A stretch of DNA of 64,000 bases, from positions 17,344,550-17,408,549 of the forward strand of contig NC_135559.1 of the NCBI RefSeq assembly GCF_964340395.1, written 5' to 3'. A program made the translations under genes and the position numbers. Positions 9,279 through 22,106 of this stretch are shown here, one piece after another. Below the pieces are notes generated by a model, which ran no database searches, had not been told where the DNA came from, and saw only the letters and a program-made list of their open reading frames with translations. Position 1 is the first letter of the stretch, and every line of letters begins with the position of its first letter. The DNA is from Glandiceps talaboti (lineage: Eukaryota > Hemichordata > Enteropneusta > Spengelidae).

Positions 9279-9602
9279 AAAAAATATAAACTAAATTATT
9301 ATCTTTTAAGAACTGTTACTATAATATTTTCATCAATTGATGAAGTTTATATAAACCCAACACGATATCGATCACTTAATTTTAGCGTAATTATAAAAGC
9401 AATTCTATTATATTTAGGAGAATATCAGGAAGCTACACTAATACCAGAGTTGAAAATGGAAGCATTTTCACAAAATCAAATTTTTAAACGATTTTGGGAT
9501 AAATGGAATGCAGAATATCCAGAGATAGTGAGATTTAGTTGGTGGCGTTTACGATGGCGTCAAATCTTTTTAAAACTTAAGTTAAAGAAACCAAAAAATT
9601 AA
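9279..9602 (+). CDS. Unrecognised open segment following the Cys-rich gene
   Basis: An open stretch of about 107 codons follows in the same frame as the end of the Cys-rich gene, separated only by one stop. It has no ATG until near its middle. The composition is protein-like: a hydrophobic helix followed by FKRFWDKWNAEYPEI and a Trp/Arg-rich segment (SWWRLRWRQIF). It may be a 5'-truncated gene, or a distal part of the preceding gene after a nonsense change. I do not recognise it. Confidence 0.3.
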   Translation, partial: KKYKLNYYLLRTVTIIFSSIDEVYINPTRYRSLNFSVIIKAILLYLGEYQEATLIPELKMEAFSQNQIFKRFWDKWNAEYPEIVRFSWWRLRWRQIFLKLKLKKPKN

Positions 9603-9640
9603 TATTTAACCAGGTGAGAGAATGATCATTTAATTATTGT

Positions 9641-10126
9641 TTAACTCTTTTTTTCCATTAATTTTTGTTTTACTACACCAAAATCCATTAGAGTATAACT
9701 ATGATACGAATTATTTGGATTTCTAATAGATTTTTTTAATCCACGTGAAACAACTATTAATGGGAGTTTATTTGTAATAATCTCATCTATCATTCTGCTA
9801 GGAGCGTAAGTATAATAAAGTTGGTTAAGAGTTATTGGATTATTAAGACAAATCCATAATCCGAGACCATAAGAAGAATGGATCTCATGATATTGAGTAA
9901 TCAAAAATGTTTTTTTTTCTGTTGGAACTTCTCTCCATTTGATTGTAGGAACCTCTTGGATCTTTCTTTTTTCATTTAAAATATCTAATATTAAATCCTC
10001 ACCATTCTCTATAGGATTAGCTATAGCAGGATCAAGCAGAGAGTGTGAACTAAGAGGACTAAGTAGACTGGATTCGATTGTGTCATCTTCGAAAGTGGTT
10101 GAATTTTGACTTTGTTCGTTTGACAT
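9641..10126 (-). CDS. Hypothetical protein on the minus strand near the Polinton end, 161 aa
   Basis: The intact frame starts MSNEQSQNSTTFEDD and has an acidic, Ser-rich N-terminal third, then a globular-looking part with aromatic and hydrophobic patches (YGLGLWICLNNPITL; LPLIVVSRGLKKS). Its leader is AT-rich like those of the plus-strand genes. It is the only gene of the element read in this direction here and converges on the plus-strand block. The family is unknown; a regulatory gene is possible but unsupported. Confidence 0.5.
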   Translation of the reverse strand: MSNEQSQNSTTFEDDTIESSLLSPLSSHSLLDPAIANPIENGEDLILDILNEKRKIQEVPTIKWREVPTEKKTFLITQYHEIHSSYGLGLWICLNNPITLNQLYYTYAPSRMIDEIITNKLPLIVVSRGLKKSIRNPNNSYHSYTLMDFGVVKQKLMEKKS

Positions 10127-11157
10127 TTTGAATTTATGCTACACTTGTATGTATATACATATCTCTTTTATTTGTTTAATTGAGTGTACGATGTATATTA
10201 ACGCTTTATTTGCCTTAAAATTGGTTAAATAAGTGGTATGTCGTTTTAGAACCAGTTTAAACCAGTTCTAAAATTAATTTAATACAGTTTTAAGATTTAT
10301 TTTACTTTATAACAGGTGAAAAAGGGGGGATGTTGCTTTAACTGCGCCAAAAACCTCATTTATAATACTACTCACGTTAAGTTAAAAGTTTCATACACTT
10401 CGAACAGTAAACTTTACAACAATGAAATTCCGTACATGATTACAACATCACGGCGGAAAAAGACGCATGCGCTGAATGCGTAAAATGAGTCTGAATGTCT
10501 AAGACGTTCTGATAAGACGCTGTATGCTACGTCATGTAGACATGATATCAACATTGGCAACAACACGTAGCGAGCTAGCTCTGTGTCGCTTGACTTGAAT
10601 GAGATGTCGAGAGTAAAATAGGTAACACAAGATCAGATTCATGTAGGTGAAATTGGATATATCTTTGAATAAATGTTATTATTTACTCCAAATTTCAATC
10701 GGTCATAAGGACCGATACGTTGTTGTAATTCTGAAAAACTGCCGGTCCGAACGGAAATCTGTTGGTCTCGGGCCGAAGGACCGGCGTTAATTTCGCACGC
10801 TGCTTGTAGATATTTATGGCCGTCGGGTATACACCCTTCTAGGATTGTCGTAATGTACGCACTACACATCCTCGGTGACGTACAAAGATTGTCTATATTG
10901 GTAACATGATGATATCGTTTCCTCGACCGTATATACTGCAATATGTAAACAGTTATAGGCAGCTCTAAAAAATATGTTTTGTTAAAATCACACCAATATT
11001 ATTTACGTTTCAACAATGTGTGAGTCTGCCCAATATAGTCTCGCATAAATCAACACACCACATGATGCTACGCTATATTTCGATGGGAAAGTTTGTTTTC
11101 CTACTGACAGAATCATCAAATGTAATAGATGACTTGCAATATCGGCACTTGAACTCT
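10127..11157. other. Polinton right flank and unique sequence, no gene seen
   Basis: Up to about 10,320 the sequence is AT-rich with imperfect palindromic words (AACCAGTTTAAACCAGTTCT) and may be the element end. After that it is GC-richer. A 100-codon open frame on the minus strand (10,639-10,941) has no supporting context and I do not call it. Confidence 0.5.
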
Positions 11158-11187
11158 CATGTGTACGGTGGACGAGAAGGACATTTC

Positions 11188-11540
11188 TGAGCTCTCAATG
11201 ACTGGGCGTTTCAAAGCAATTTCCGCGCTCTCAATGACTGAGCGTTCAAAGCAATTTCCGCGCTCTCAATGACTGAGCGTTCAAAGCAATTTCCGCGCTC
11301 TCAATGACTGAGCGTTCAAAGCAATTTCCGCGCTCTCAATGACTGAGCGTTCAAAGCAATTTCCGCGCTCTCAATGACTGAGCGTTCAAAGCAATTTCCG
11401 CGCTCTCAATGACTGGGCGTTCAAAGCAATTTCCGCGCTCTCAATGACTGGGCGTTCAAAGCAATTTCACCACTCTCAATGATAGAGTTCAAAGCAATTT
11501 CAGCTCTCTCAATGATAAGAGTTTCAAAGCAATTTCCGCG
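11188..11540 (+). repeat. 35-bp tandem repeat array, left arm
   Basis: About ten head-to-tail copies of a 35-bp unit containing CTCAATGACTGAGCGTTCAA, with no spacers between units. Outer copies are more diverged than central ones, consistent with homogenisation by unequal exchange. The reverse complement of the same unit forms the right arm. Confidence 0.9.
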
Positions 11541-12311
11541 ATGTCAGACATTTCCGCAACAGAAACGATTTCTCTGACAGAAGCGATTTCCCTGACGTAC
11601 AGAAGTGGAATCCCCACAAGTCACGTGTTAGTGACCCGGAAGTACATGTAACTGGTAAAAATTGTGGACACAGTGACGGTGCCTGTGTGTACACATTGTC
11701 ATTGATAACTACAGTAGGTATTGTCAGAGATCGCTATAGTAACAAGTATTGTCACAGATAACTATACAGGTATTGCATCCATGGCCAGAAGTCATATATT
11801 TTGCAGGAAATACATTTTTACATTTAACTCATGCACGTTTTACATTTTTTTAACAGAAGTTAGAAATCATTTTTTACATTCTCTGACTGCACGAAATACA
11901 TTCTAAGATCGGGCGGACGGTCCAGGGAACTTGTAATAAATGCATTTAATACATTCTAGAGTTGCACGAAATACATTCTAGTATTGGGAGATTTAATGCC
12001 GTAACAGTAACAGGCATTGTCCGGGATAACTATAGTACCAGGTAGTGTCAGAGATAGCTATAGTAACAGATATTATCAGAGATAACTATAGTAACAGGTA
12101 TTGTCACAGATAGTTGTTGCGGAAAGCTTGTGGGTGTCACGCCCCGGGTGCCTGTATTTGGCTCGTCTCAGTACCTTAATGGAGAAAGTCGGATTTTTCC
12201 CAGTACTTCAGGTCTAGATATCCCGTGTTTTATTCGAAACACACTTTTCATATGCCAGTCAGTTGCTGAGGGGTGGAGTCTTGGTCAGGTAGCTATAGCA
12301 ACACTTTTCTT

Positions 12312-12314
<3 letters not shown>

Positions 12315-12402
<88 letters not shown>
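12315..12402. repeat. (CT)n microsatellite
   Basis: A nearly pure CT tract of about 88 bases inside the long-TIR element. Confidence 0.95.
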
Positions 12403-12405
<3 letters not shown>

Positions 12406-12644
12406 GTTAAAACCTACTTCTTCCTTTAGGGAAACGTTTTCTTGTATGCCTCCGTGAGGTTGAGGCGTTTATTTTCACGAGTTGGCCGTGATATTTCAGG
12501 TTTCCTGGGTTGTGCAGTAGTCTAGAGACGCTGGCATTGGCGAATGTGTCTGTACTCAAGTTTATATAGTGTATGTTCTGCCATACACAAGGTCAATCAA
12601 ACAGCTTGGTGTGACGGAGAGGGTTTTTCACGCTTATCGAAGGC

Positions 12645-12865
12645 CAATCTGATTAAAATCTGATGTTAGATAGGCTGGTATTCCTGTTTTTACCTTTATT
12701 CCATCGTTATTGCGTCTTTTACGTGAGTTTTTTTTTCCTGGACGAACGCCTTTCCAACCGAATTTCGTCCAGGAAAAAAAAACTCACGTAAAAGACGCAA
12801 TAACGATGGAATAAATGTAAAAACAGGAATACCAGCCTATCTAACATCAGATTTTAATCAGATTG
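12645..12865. mobile_element. Foldback (snapback) MITE with 9-bp target duplication
   Basis: Two arms of about 102 bases (12,645-12,746 and 12,764-12,865) are reverse complements with a single mismatch and a 17-base loop. The hairpin is flanked immediately on both sides by ATCGAAGGC (12,636-12,644 and 12,866-12,874), a 9-bp direct repeat. Nine-base duplications with long inverted arms are typical of Mutator-like (MULE) elements, so a MULE-derived foldback is a reasonable guess. The near-identity of the arms implies recent insertion or arm-to-arm repair. Confidence 0.85.
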
Positions 12866-15299
12866 ATCGAAGGCTTGCTAACGCTACCACTTATTAGCTT
12901 TCGTAGGCAATCTATTCTAGTGTTTTATTAGGTGTTAAATATCAGAGTTTTTCGTGTACTTTCCACGAGTTCGTCACACTATTTTTTTCTCTTTAACATA
13001 ATAATGACGGTTCTAGGGCACCCCCCCCCCCCCGAAAAAAATGCCCCCGGAGAAAGGCCTCAGGTGGGATAATTACATACTAGGGCAGGGTCGAAAGTGG
13101 TCCTGTTTATGAGTTAATAACTGTTTATTTAGAAATCAAATCCCATGTTTATCGCACTTCGTTTTTTCTAAAATTTCATTTCATTATCAATATTTCAGTC
13201 TTTATCAGCATGTTTGAAATGAAAGTGTATGTGTATTTGTAGGCGTGATTGGGGGCATTTATCCTACGGGTTGTTTGTCTGGGGGCGTAGTGTCCTGTTA
13301 CCAATAATCACAACATCATAGTCCTTTCATCTTACACAAATATCAATTTCTTGATAACTTTCATATATACTGACTGCAACCTATGTTGGAATAGTTGTTT
13401 CAACATTCTGATGACAACACGTGAAGTCTATCCTCGATACTCTGTCTGCATACTGACTAGGTGCGTGACTAACGACGTCCAAGTGAAATCCCATCTATCC
13501 AGATATGATGTGATTCGTTTCTGACGTAATTTCAAACCATGATTACGTGTTTAAACAATCAACATTTGAAATTACATGTGAATTTGGAACTTAGTGTTTT
13601 AGGTGTTAATATCGAAATTCGAACTTTCGTTTTTTGAAACGCAATCAAAATCAAACCACAAACAACGTTTCACGTTTCAACGTTTTACTGGAACGTTAGG
13701 GACACCTTTTACTCGTACTATCTACAGTTTCTATGAAGTTTGCAGGTTGTTTACTAAAAATTATATCAAAGCGAAGATCAAAGGAAAGCAAAGACAACAA
13801 GTAACAGATACCGTTGGAATATGAACGTACCCTTTTGGACGTCCTAAATGTACAAATAAATTGTAAATTTGTAATCAGATGTTTGAGGTGGGACCTCGTT
13901 TCTGGCACATATTGCATGACTAACTGACACCAGCCATCCATCCCATACAGTGACGGTTGTTTGTACATTATACAAGAATTGTTTTTAGGTAGTGAGTTAT
14001 CGTCGGCATTATTTTTTCAATCAAATGTATTTATTGTGATGTCATACCGACGATGTTATACAGTTTAAATATATTTGTGTTGTTACCTAGACGGGGATGG
14101 GGAGGGGCCGGCTGCGTAACTAGACTGTGTAAAACAAAATAAGATGACTCTGCTGAGACTTCCAAATCCAAACGGTAAAACCCAAACTCTAGACATTCCA
14201 CACACCCAAAAACTTACAGAGCTCGAGACCCTTGATCTGAATACTTAAGACGGCACTTCGCACAAAACCCCTACCCCTTTCCAGCACATTTTGGGTGAAT
14301 CGACGTAACATAGTCATTACTATACGTTTGTGTTAAACCTCAGACCACTATGAACACAAGGTTGCCGAGCTTAGAATATTATTAAACCAGTATTCTGACA
14401 TGATAGTTTATTATACCCTATGTGTGAATTCCTCGTACTCAAAGTGGGGCTATCGATTTGTTGTGCCACGTCATGCCCGATGATCGACGGGATATTAACG
14501 AAGACGTCCGTTTCTCTTCCCTGCGATGTCTCTTTGAGTCGAGCCTAGTGGCACAATAATGTAACGATAAAAAGTGCACAGCTGAGAAAAGTGAAACATG
14601 GTTAATGTTTTGATTTTCGATGAGTCTCAAAAAATGGATGTTCAAAAATCGATATCAACATCCAAAAATCAACTTCGAAATTACTTGTATTTCTAAATGT
14701 CGTTTGAAAACGAATCATATCATCTCTGGACAGATAGGATTTTACTTGGACGTCGTTAGTCACGCACCCGACTATCTTTCAATCTCAAACTATTGGAAGT
14801 CTCAGATTGATACACCATAAATACATTTGCGAAGTGTCTGGGCTACATAATTTTAATCATTCAAGGACATAAAATTGATATTACATATAGTGGACATAAA
14901 TGAGTTACAAATTACTGTCGTGTTCTGCAACATTTTCTGCTGAAGACATTTTTATTTTTCATGAACATCAACTGGCATTTGTAAAGTGATTATTTCTCCC
15001 TCAAGCATACTAAGTGCATTGTTACAATTTATGGATGGGGTACCAATCTTTCTAAAATTCTTGCATACAACAATTGAGCTTCTGCATGACTCCTCCAAAT
15101 TCTGTACTTGCGTGTACACATGAAACATATGTCACTAACAACGCTTCTGCATGACTCAGCCAAATTCCGTACTTGTGTGTACACATGAAACATATGTCAC
15201 TAACACGTGACTTGTGGGGATTCCACTTCTGTACGCCTGGGAAATCGCTTCTGACAGAGAAATCGTTTCTGTTGCGGAAATGTCTGACATCACAGAAAT

Positions 15300-15690
15300 T
15301 GCTTTGAAACTCTTATCATTGAGAGCGCGGAAATTGCTTTGAACGCCCAGTCATTGAGAGGGTGAAATTGCTTTGAACGCCCAGTCATTGAGAGCGGTGA
15401 AATTGCTTTGAACGCCCAGTCATTGAGAGCGCGGAAATTGCTTTGAACGCTCAGTCATTGAGAGCGCGGAAATTGCTTTGAACGCTCAGTCATTGAGAGC
15501 GCGGAAATTGCTTTGAACGCTCAGTCATTGAGAGCGCGGAAATTGCTTTGAACGCTCAGTCATTGAGAGCGCGGAAATTGCTTTGAACGTCCATGTCATT
15601 GAGAGCGCGGAAATTGCTTTGAACGCCCAGTCATTGAGAGCGCGGAAATTGCTTTGAACGTCCATGTCATCGGAGAGCGCGGAAATGTCC
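15300..15690 (-). repeat. 35-bp tandem repeat array, right arm
   Basis: About eleven copies of the reverse complement of the left-arm unit (TTGAACGCTCAGTCATTGAG). The copy number differs slightly from the left arm, so the arms have changed independently since insertion. Confidence 0.9.
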
Positions 15691-15711
15691 TTCTCGTCCA
15701 CCGTACATGTG

Positions 15712-17059
15712 AACTTGAAGCAGACTCAGATCAAATATCGTTGACATGTAAACACATGTACCATCTCGTGTTGTCGACCGACACTATATACACAAACATG
15801 TGTTTGGCACGATGCGGGTAATTTTCCAGGTCACAGTAGACACAACACTGTTGCAACAAAATATAGTGTTGCGTCTTTTTACATTGATTGGGACAGGGGT
15901 ACATGCATGTCGGCCCTCGATATCAGTGTGCGATTATAGTAGTATTGCGCCGGATCGGAGCGTGGCAACGACTTAAGTTTAGATAAAACGTAGGGAAAAA
16001 AGGCGCAAGCGACTGTCGACAGTCTAAGTGTGTAACAAATTCCATATTTCTGCATTTATAAATCAACTATGTTCATTATATATTCGTAATTTTGACCGTC
16101 CCAAACAAGCAAGATTTACAAGGCAATAACTCAGCTAAATCTCGCACAATTTTCAAGCTGTTTCCGCAGAAATTGTTGCCTTCTGGTTAAAAATAATGCC
16201 ATCGGACCTTTGACCCTTACCTATGAGGCAGTGCTGTTTAAACAACAAAACACCGATAGTACCCGAAGAGGGACTTCGGTAGCTTTCGGTGTAACGTTAA
16301 AAGTGCTAGAGACCCTTGTAGTGTACCCAAGGCAAGGATTGAGCTGTTAATTCCCAGATTAACACCTCGAACAATAGCCATTACCAATCTGCCTTCTTAA
16401 TACTTGTCTGTGGTTTCACAGACAAGTAAGAAGGCTTCTTACTTGTCTGTGGTGGTTTACAGAGCAAGCATATCACAGCTTAGCAAAGAATGTTTACGCA
16501 AGAATGATTGGCAGTTTTTTATGTTGCCATTACTTTGCAAAGTTAGCCTACGAGCAGTGGTTTTTCGTCCAAATGACAACTTTATTGCAAGAAAAAACTT
16601 TCGTGATAGTAATACGATTAAACATATATTCATAGTTTCGTTCATTGCAAATTGGGAAGTGAAATCTCGACAAGTAAAATGCAGATTGATTTTGATATCG
16701 GACTGACACCTATGATATTAATCTTTTGGATGCAAATTAGACAATGCCACTGCCAGTATTGTACAATAGACACGACTCTTCCCCATTGTTATACCGGTAC
16801 TAACAGATCTGGTTTTCCCGTCTGTCAACTGACACCACTCGCAAGTAACTTCGGAGCACTAGGGTAACCCTTTCCGACACCAATATATCGGATTTTCTAC
16901 ACGTTGCCAGCCCCTTCAACAGCACAATCATTTCTATAAATAGAACCCTGAACCATGTATTAGGCATTATTGATGGTTCGACGTACAGGTCGTGTAACAT
17001 CGTAAGTGTTAAGATTATGAATAAGTTTCTGCCGGTCACACCTGAGGCTTAATTGACGG
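15712..17059. other. Non-coding stretch with a small hairpin cluster
   Basis: No gene is seen. At about 16,403-16,455 the words CTTGTCTGTG and CACAGACAAG alternate three times, so the segment can fold as two different overlapping hairpins. The short open frames here lack coding character. Confidence 0.5.
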
Positions 17060-17479
17060 TAGTCTATGTCCAGACTGGCCATATTACGTACTCAATGTAC
17101 TTCATTACTAATCCCAGTCTAGCTCAGTTCCCAAGATCGCCCAGATGTTTGTGCTACTCCTGCAGTGTTCATATAAACATCATGATGTCCTGGCGTCCCC
17201 ACGTGATTTTAGTTTAAACAGACTGGGAGGAGTCATTCTACAAACATGAGAAAGGTCTAGGACGTTTGGTGATGACAGCCTGTCAATTTGTGATGGATTA
17301 CTTGAGCATGCGCAATTCGTTCTTCACTAACCATGGGGGTTCAAACACATTTGAAACCTTTCGTTAGGGAACTGAGCTAGATGATAGTAATGGAGTACAT
17401 CTTGGAGTAGTTATACTGTCAGTATAATTACTCCAAGAGTACATTGAGTACGTAATATGGCCAGTCTGGACCTAGACTA
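17060..17479. mobile_element. MITE-like element with about 75-bp inverted ends
   Basis: The left end TAGTCTATGTCCAGACTGGC through CTAGCTCAGTTCCC (17,060-17,132) is matched in inverted form at 17,367-17,479. The right arm is split by a 36-bp insertion. The interior has no coding capacity. No clean target duplication was identified, so the superfamily is open. Confidence 0.65.
17401..17436. mobile_element. 36-bp hairpin insertion flanked by 8-bp direct repeat
   Basis: The insertion starts CTTGGAGTAGTTATACTG and ends with its near-perfect inverse. It is flanked by GAGTACAT at 17,393-17,400 and 17,437-17,444. The other arm of the host MITE lacks the insertion and has only one copy of the flank, so this was a true insertion event. 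Confidence 0.7.
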
Positions 17480-19613
17480 TAATTAAATCGACGGCAAACG
17501 AAGCTGAGCCGACGCCATTACTTTATAGCTTATAAAAACTTAAATGTTTGTTTTCATGCAGTGAAGGTAACATCTAGAAATATGCAGTAAGATGAAATAA
17601 TAGTACAAAAACGAGCTACTAACAAAAGTAATACATTATTGTTTACCTTTGATGATACAGTGGCGAAGTTTACAGTTTGTTGCTATGTAATAGTGTAGCC
17701 ACTGTATGGTTTTCAGCAGGTCCTAAAATGAAGTACATAAATGAACAATTGTAGGAAATGATTAACATATGATAGACTTGAAAACTTAGTCTTACTAGTT
17801 CTATGTAAGTTAAACTGTGTGGTATTAGCCATACTAATGTTGTATAGACTTTTCAATTTCCAACACAATTAGTGTCAGAAAGTTGTGTCTAAGGCCAAAA
17901 AAAGAAAAGAATAATGTTTCTCGTCAGTTTGTCTAAAATGGTGCGACGACGGTGATTCTCAACAAACCGGTCACTCAATCTACTATTTATTTATGACAGT
18001 TACTATTCTTTTCATTTAGTACTTTAGAGCAAGTGTGTATGGGGGCAGACGTCATTTGCTTGTTCAAGATTTGCTCTGCAATTGTCTTCACTGAAGTAGG
18101 GAGGGCTATTCCGGGGGCCATTTTTGTGTTTCCCCACGGACCTGCAGACTGCATGGGCTGGACAAACGTATACACACACAAACAAGATCGACGCAAGTGC
18201 CATTATTTAAGTGATGAGTGCGCTGACCATAAACAATTCTTATTTTGGCCTAAAGCTTTCATCCTTTCACTAAGGACTTTATCAGCAGACTGAAGTAATT
18301 ACTATGCCCTAAAACAAAGTTGTTAAGTACTAGTTTCCGCATAGACTCTACATGAAATGGTTGAGAACTCACACCACTCACACACTTTACTTACGTGTAA
18401 TAATTAATGTTAAACATGGTGCCAAGTATGTGTTATTATTGGAATCGTGTCCTCAGCCACATTTGGGGAGATGGTTGCAGCTGTGTGTTTGTGTACTATA
18501 GGGGGGGGGGGTCTAGACACAGAGGTTGGGCGGTGTGTCATTTTGGGGTCATTATTTTTCATGCAAATTGTTCGGGGAGGGTCACTTTTTGTGCAATTAT
18601 ATTCTTTATGACAAATATTCAAGTGACAGAGGAGGGGTGTCTGCAATTTTGTCCAAGCTCTGGGCGAGGGTGGTTTTAATTATTTCATATACTGAACTTC
18701 TGAAACACAAGCCCCCCCCCCCTAATTTATTTCTAGTTCCCTATTGCAAGTTGTCCATCAAAGGTCTACTTTAATAATATAAACTAAAAAGTGACAGATA
18801 CATACTTGGTACATATGTGACCGAAATTATTCATCGAATGAATTAAGAAAAAGTTATAATTGCAGAAATAGGGGGATATCTAACTACCCAACATCTATAT
18901 TCAGCTAATCATATCGCCACCTAGAGGTCAACTGTAACTATGGAATTTGTCATTCTGGTGAGGATTTATGTGACCAATGCTGTGTGTAGAAGTCGTACTG
19001 ATTGTGCATTATAACATTTGGCAATTTATTCACACATACATTTAATACAAAATTCTAAACTCAAATGATTACGCCAGTATTTCTGTATGACTACACATGA
19101 ATTGGAATACAATGTCATAGCAAATATAACAGAGAGTCCAAAATGCTTCTAAATAGATGTTACACCACTTTACAAGATTAAGGCAATAAGTGTATTTTAA
19201 TGAGAATGTTTGAACTTATAATTAAGCTAATGTGTAAAGGCCTGGGATTAATATAGATGTAAATTTAACAGATGATCATAGTTATTACACTGTGTGATAC
19301 TTATAACAAGTGATAATTTAATACCAACATGGAAAAAAGTGTAATTCTTTACTTAGTCCATTTGCTATAGACTAATTTTTCCTTTTATGCCATATTGTTT
19401 GTCTGTCTTGGCTTGAAAAAATGCAGTCGCGTATTGGACCATCTCGCTCATTAAAACACCTTCAGTGGGCCTTACCATCAACAGACAAGGCACTGGACTT
19501 CTGCTCTGTTGGAGGCTTCGTTATTCTGCAACTTTGCATACTACAGACTTTGTCGTAAATATTTGAATATGATTTTCATCGAAAATGTAAAATTAAGACA
19601 TATTGGTAAGCAT

Positions 19614-19645
<32 letters not shown>

Positions 19646-19865
19646 CGGCAAACGCACGCACCTATCACATTGATTCTAACAATGATAACAGCAACCGCAA
19701 GAGACACAAATTTTAAAAGACCGTAGAGTAGTAAATATATACCTTTAATTGAAATCGTATTTCCCGTACTTTTTTTAATTACAAAAGTCATGAAGTCAAC
19801 TTTATGATAATATCTAAAAGTTGACTTTATAACTTTTGTAATTCTATCCTGTAAATAATAAACAG
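17480..19865. other. Non-coding stretch upstream of the death-fold exon
   Basis: No supported gene. It contains a G10 run near 18,500, a C run near 18,712, an (ACA)n tract at about 19,613-19,645 and a hairpin with 27-bp arms at about 19,777-19,842 (AATTACAAAAGT paired with ACTTTTGTAATT). Any 5' exons of the Roc-COR gene in this stretch were not recognised. Confidence 0.5.
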
Positions 19866-20054
19866 ATGAATTCCTACGGCTGAAGATACTTTACAAAGAT
19901 TACATAACCGAAAGGGATCTTGAGACGATAAAGACTACGAAAGACCTGATTACAGCTAAGACGAAGAGGAACCATGTATCAGAAGATGTTATAAAACTTC
20001 TACAAACCATGTTGACAAAACTTGGAAGAAAGGATTTAGTTCGTGATCTAGAAG
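19866..20054 (+). CDS. Roc-COR gene, exon encoding an N-terminal death-fold (DED-like) domain
   Basis: The exon is bounded by AACAG and GGTACAT splice sites and is 189 bases, phase 1 to phase 1. It encodes about 63 residues of amphipathic helices including DEFLRLKILYKDYITERDLE and VIKLLQTMLTKLGRKDLVRD. The last helix pair, ending LGRKDLVRDLE, resembles helices 5-6 of death-effector or CARD-type domains. Its phase matches the P-loop exon at 31,331 exactly, so the two can be joined directly; the junction codon would be GGA. The 11.3-kb intron between them holds the microexon-like array. The first coding exon with the start codon lies further upstream and was not found. Confidence 0.65.

Positions 20055-22106
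<2,052 letters not shown>

Larger units (their letters stand above)
1..10320 (+). mobile_element. Maverick/Polinton element, right-hand part
   Basis: The block holds an integrase with chromodomain, a packaging-type P-loop ATPase, a capsid-like protein and a run of small membrane or basic proteins, in the compact head-to-tail order usual for Polintons. Intergenic DNA is short and very AT-rich, and composition changes around 10,320, where G runs and GC-richer sequence begin. No polymerase B or cysteine protease is visible, so the element probably starts upstream of the window. I could not find the terminal inverted repeat or target duplication because the other end is missing; the right boundary is an estimate from composition. 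Confidence 0.85.
11164..15705. mobile_element. 4.5-kb non-autonomous DNA element with long terminal inverted repeats
   Basis: The left arm (11,164-11,635) and the right arm (15,196-15,705) are inverted copies of each other. They share the outer tip TACGGTGGACGAGAAGGACA, an array of 35-bp repeats and the inner segment GGAATCCCCACAAGTCACGT. The tips are flanked by CATGTG at 11,158-11,163 and again at 15,706-15,711, a likely 6-bp target duplication. The 3.5-kb interior shows no credible coding region, only a (CT)n tract, a C run, partial 30-bp repeats near 11,700-12,115 and a nested hairpin. It resembles foldback-type elements with repeat-rich ends. The superfamily is not determined. Confidence 0.75.

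Noticed and set aside
10639-10941. 100-codon open frame on the minus strand
   Set aside because: It reads somewhat like protein but has no recognised motif, no neighbouring exon and no leader or splice context.
11188-11540. Direct 35-bp repeats resembling a CRISPR array
   Set aside because: Units abut with no spacers, the reverse array forms the other arm of a transposon, and the setting is eukaryotic.
12130-12429. Open frame with Ser-Leu run
   Set aside because: It is translation of the (CT)n tract inside a non-coding element.
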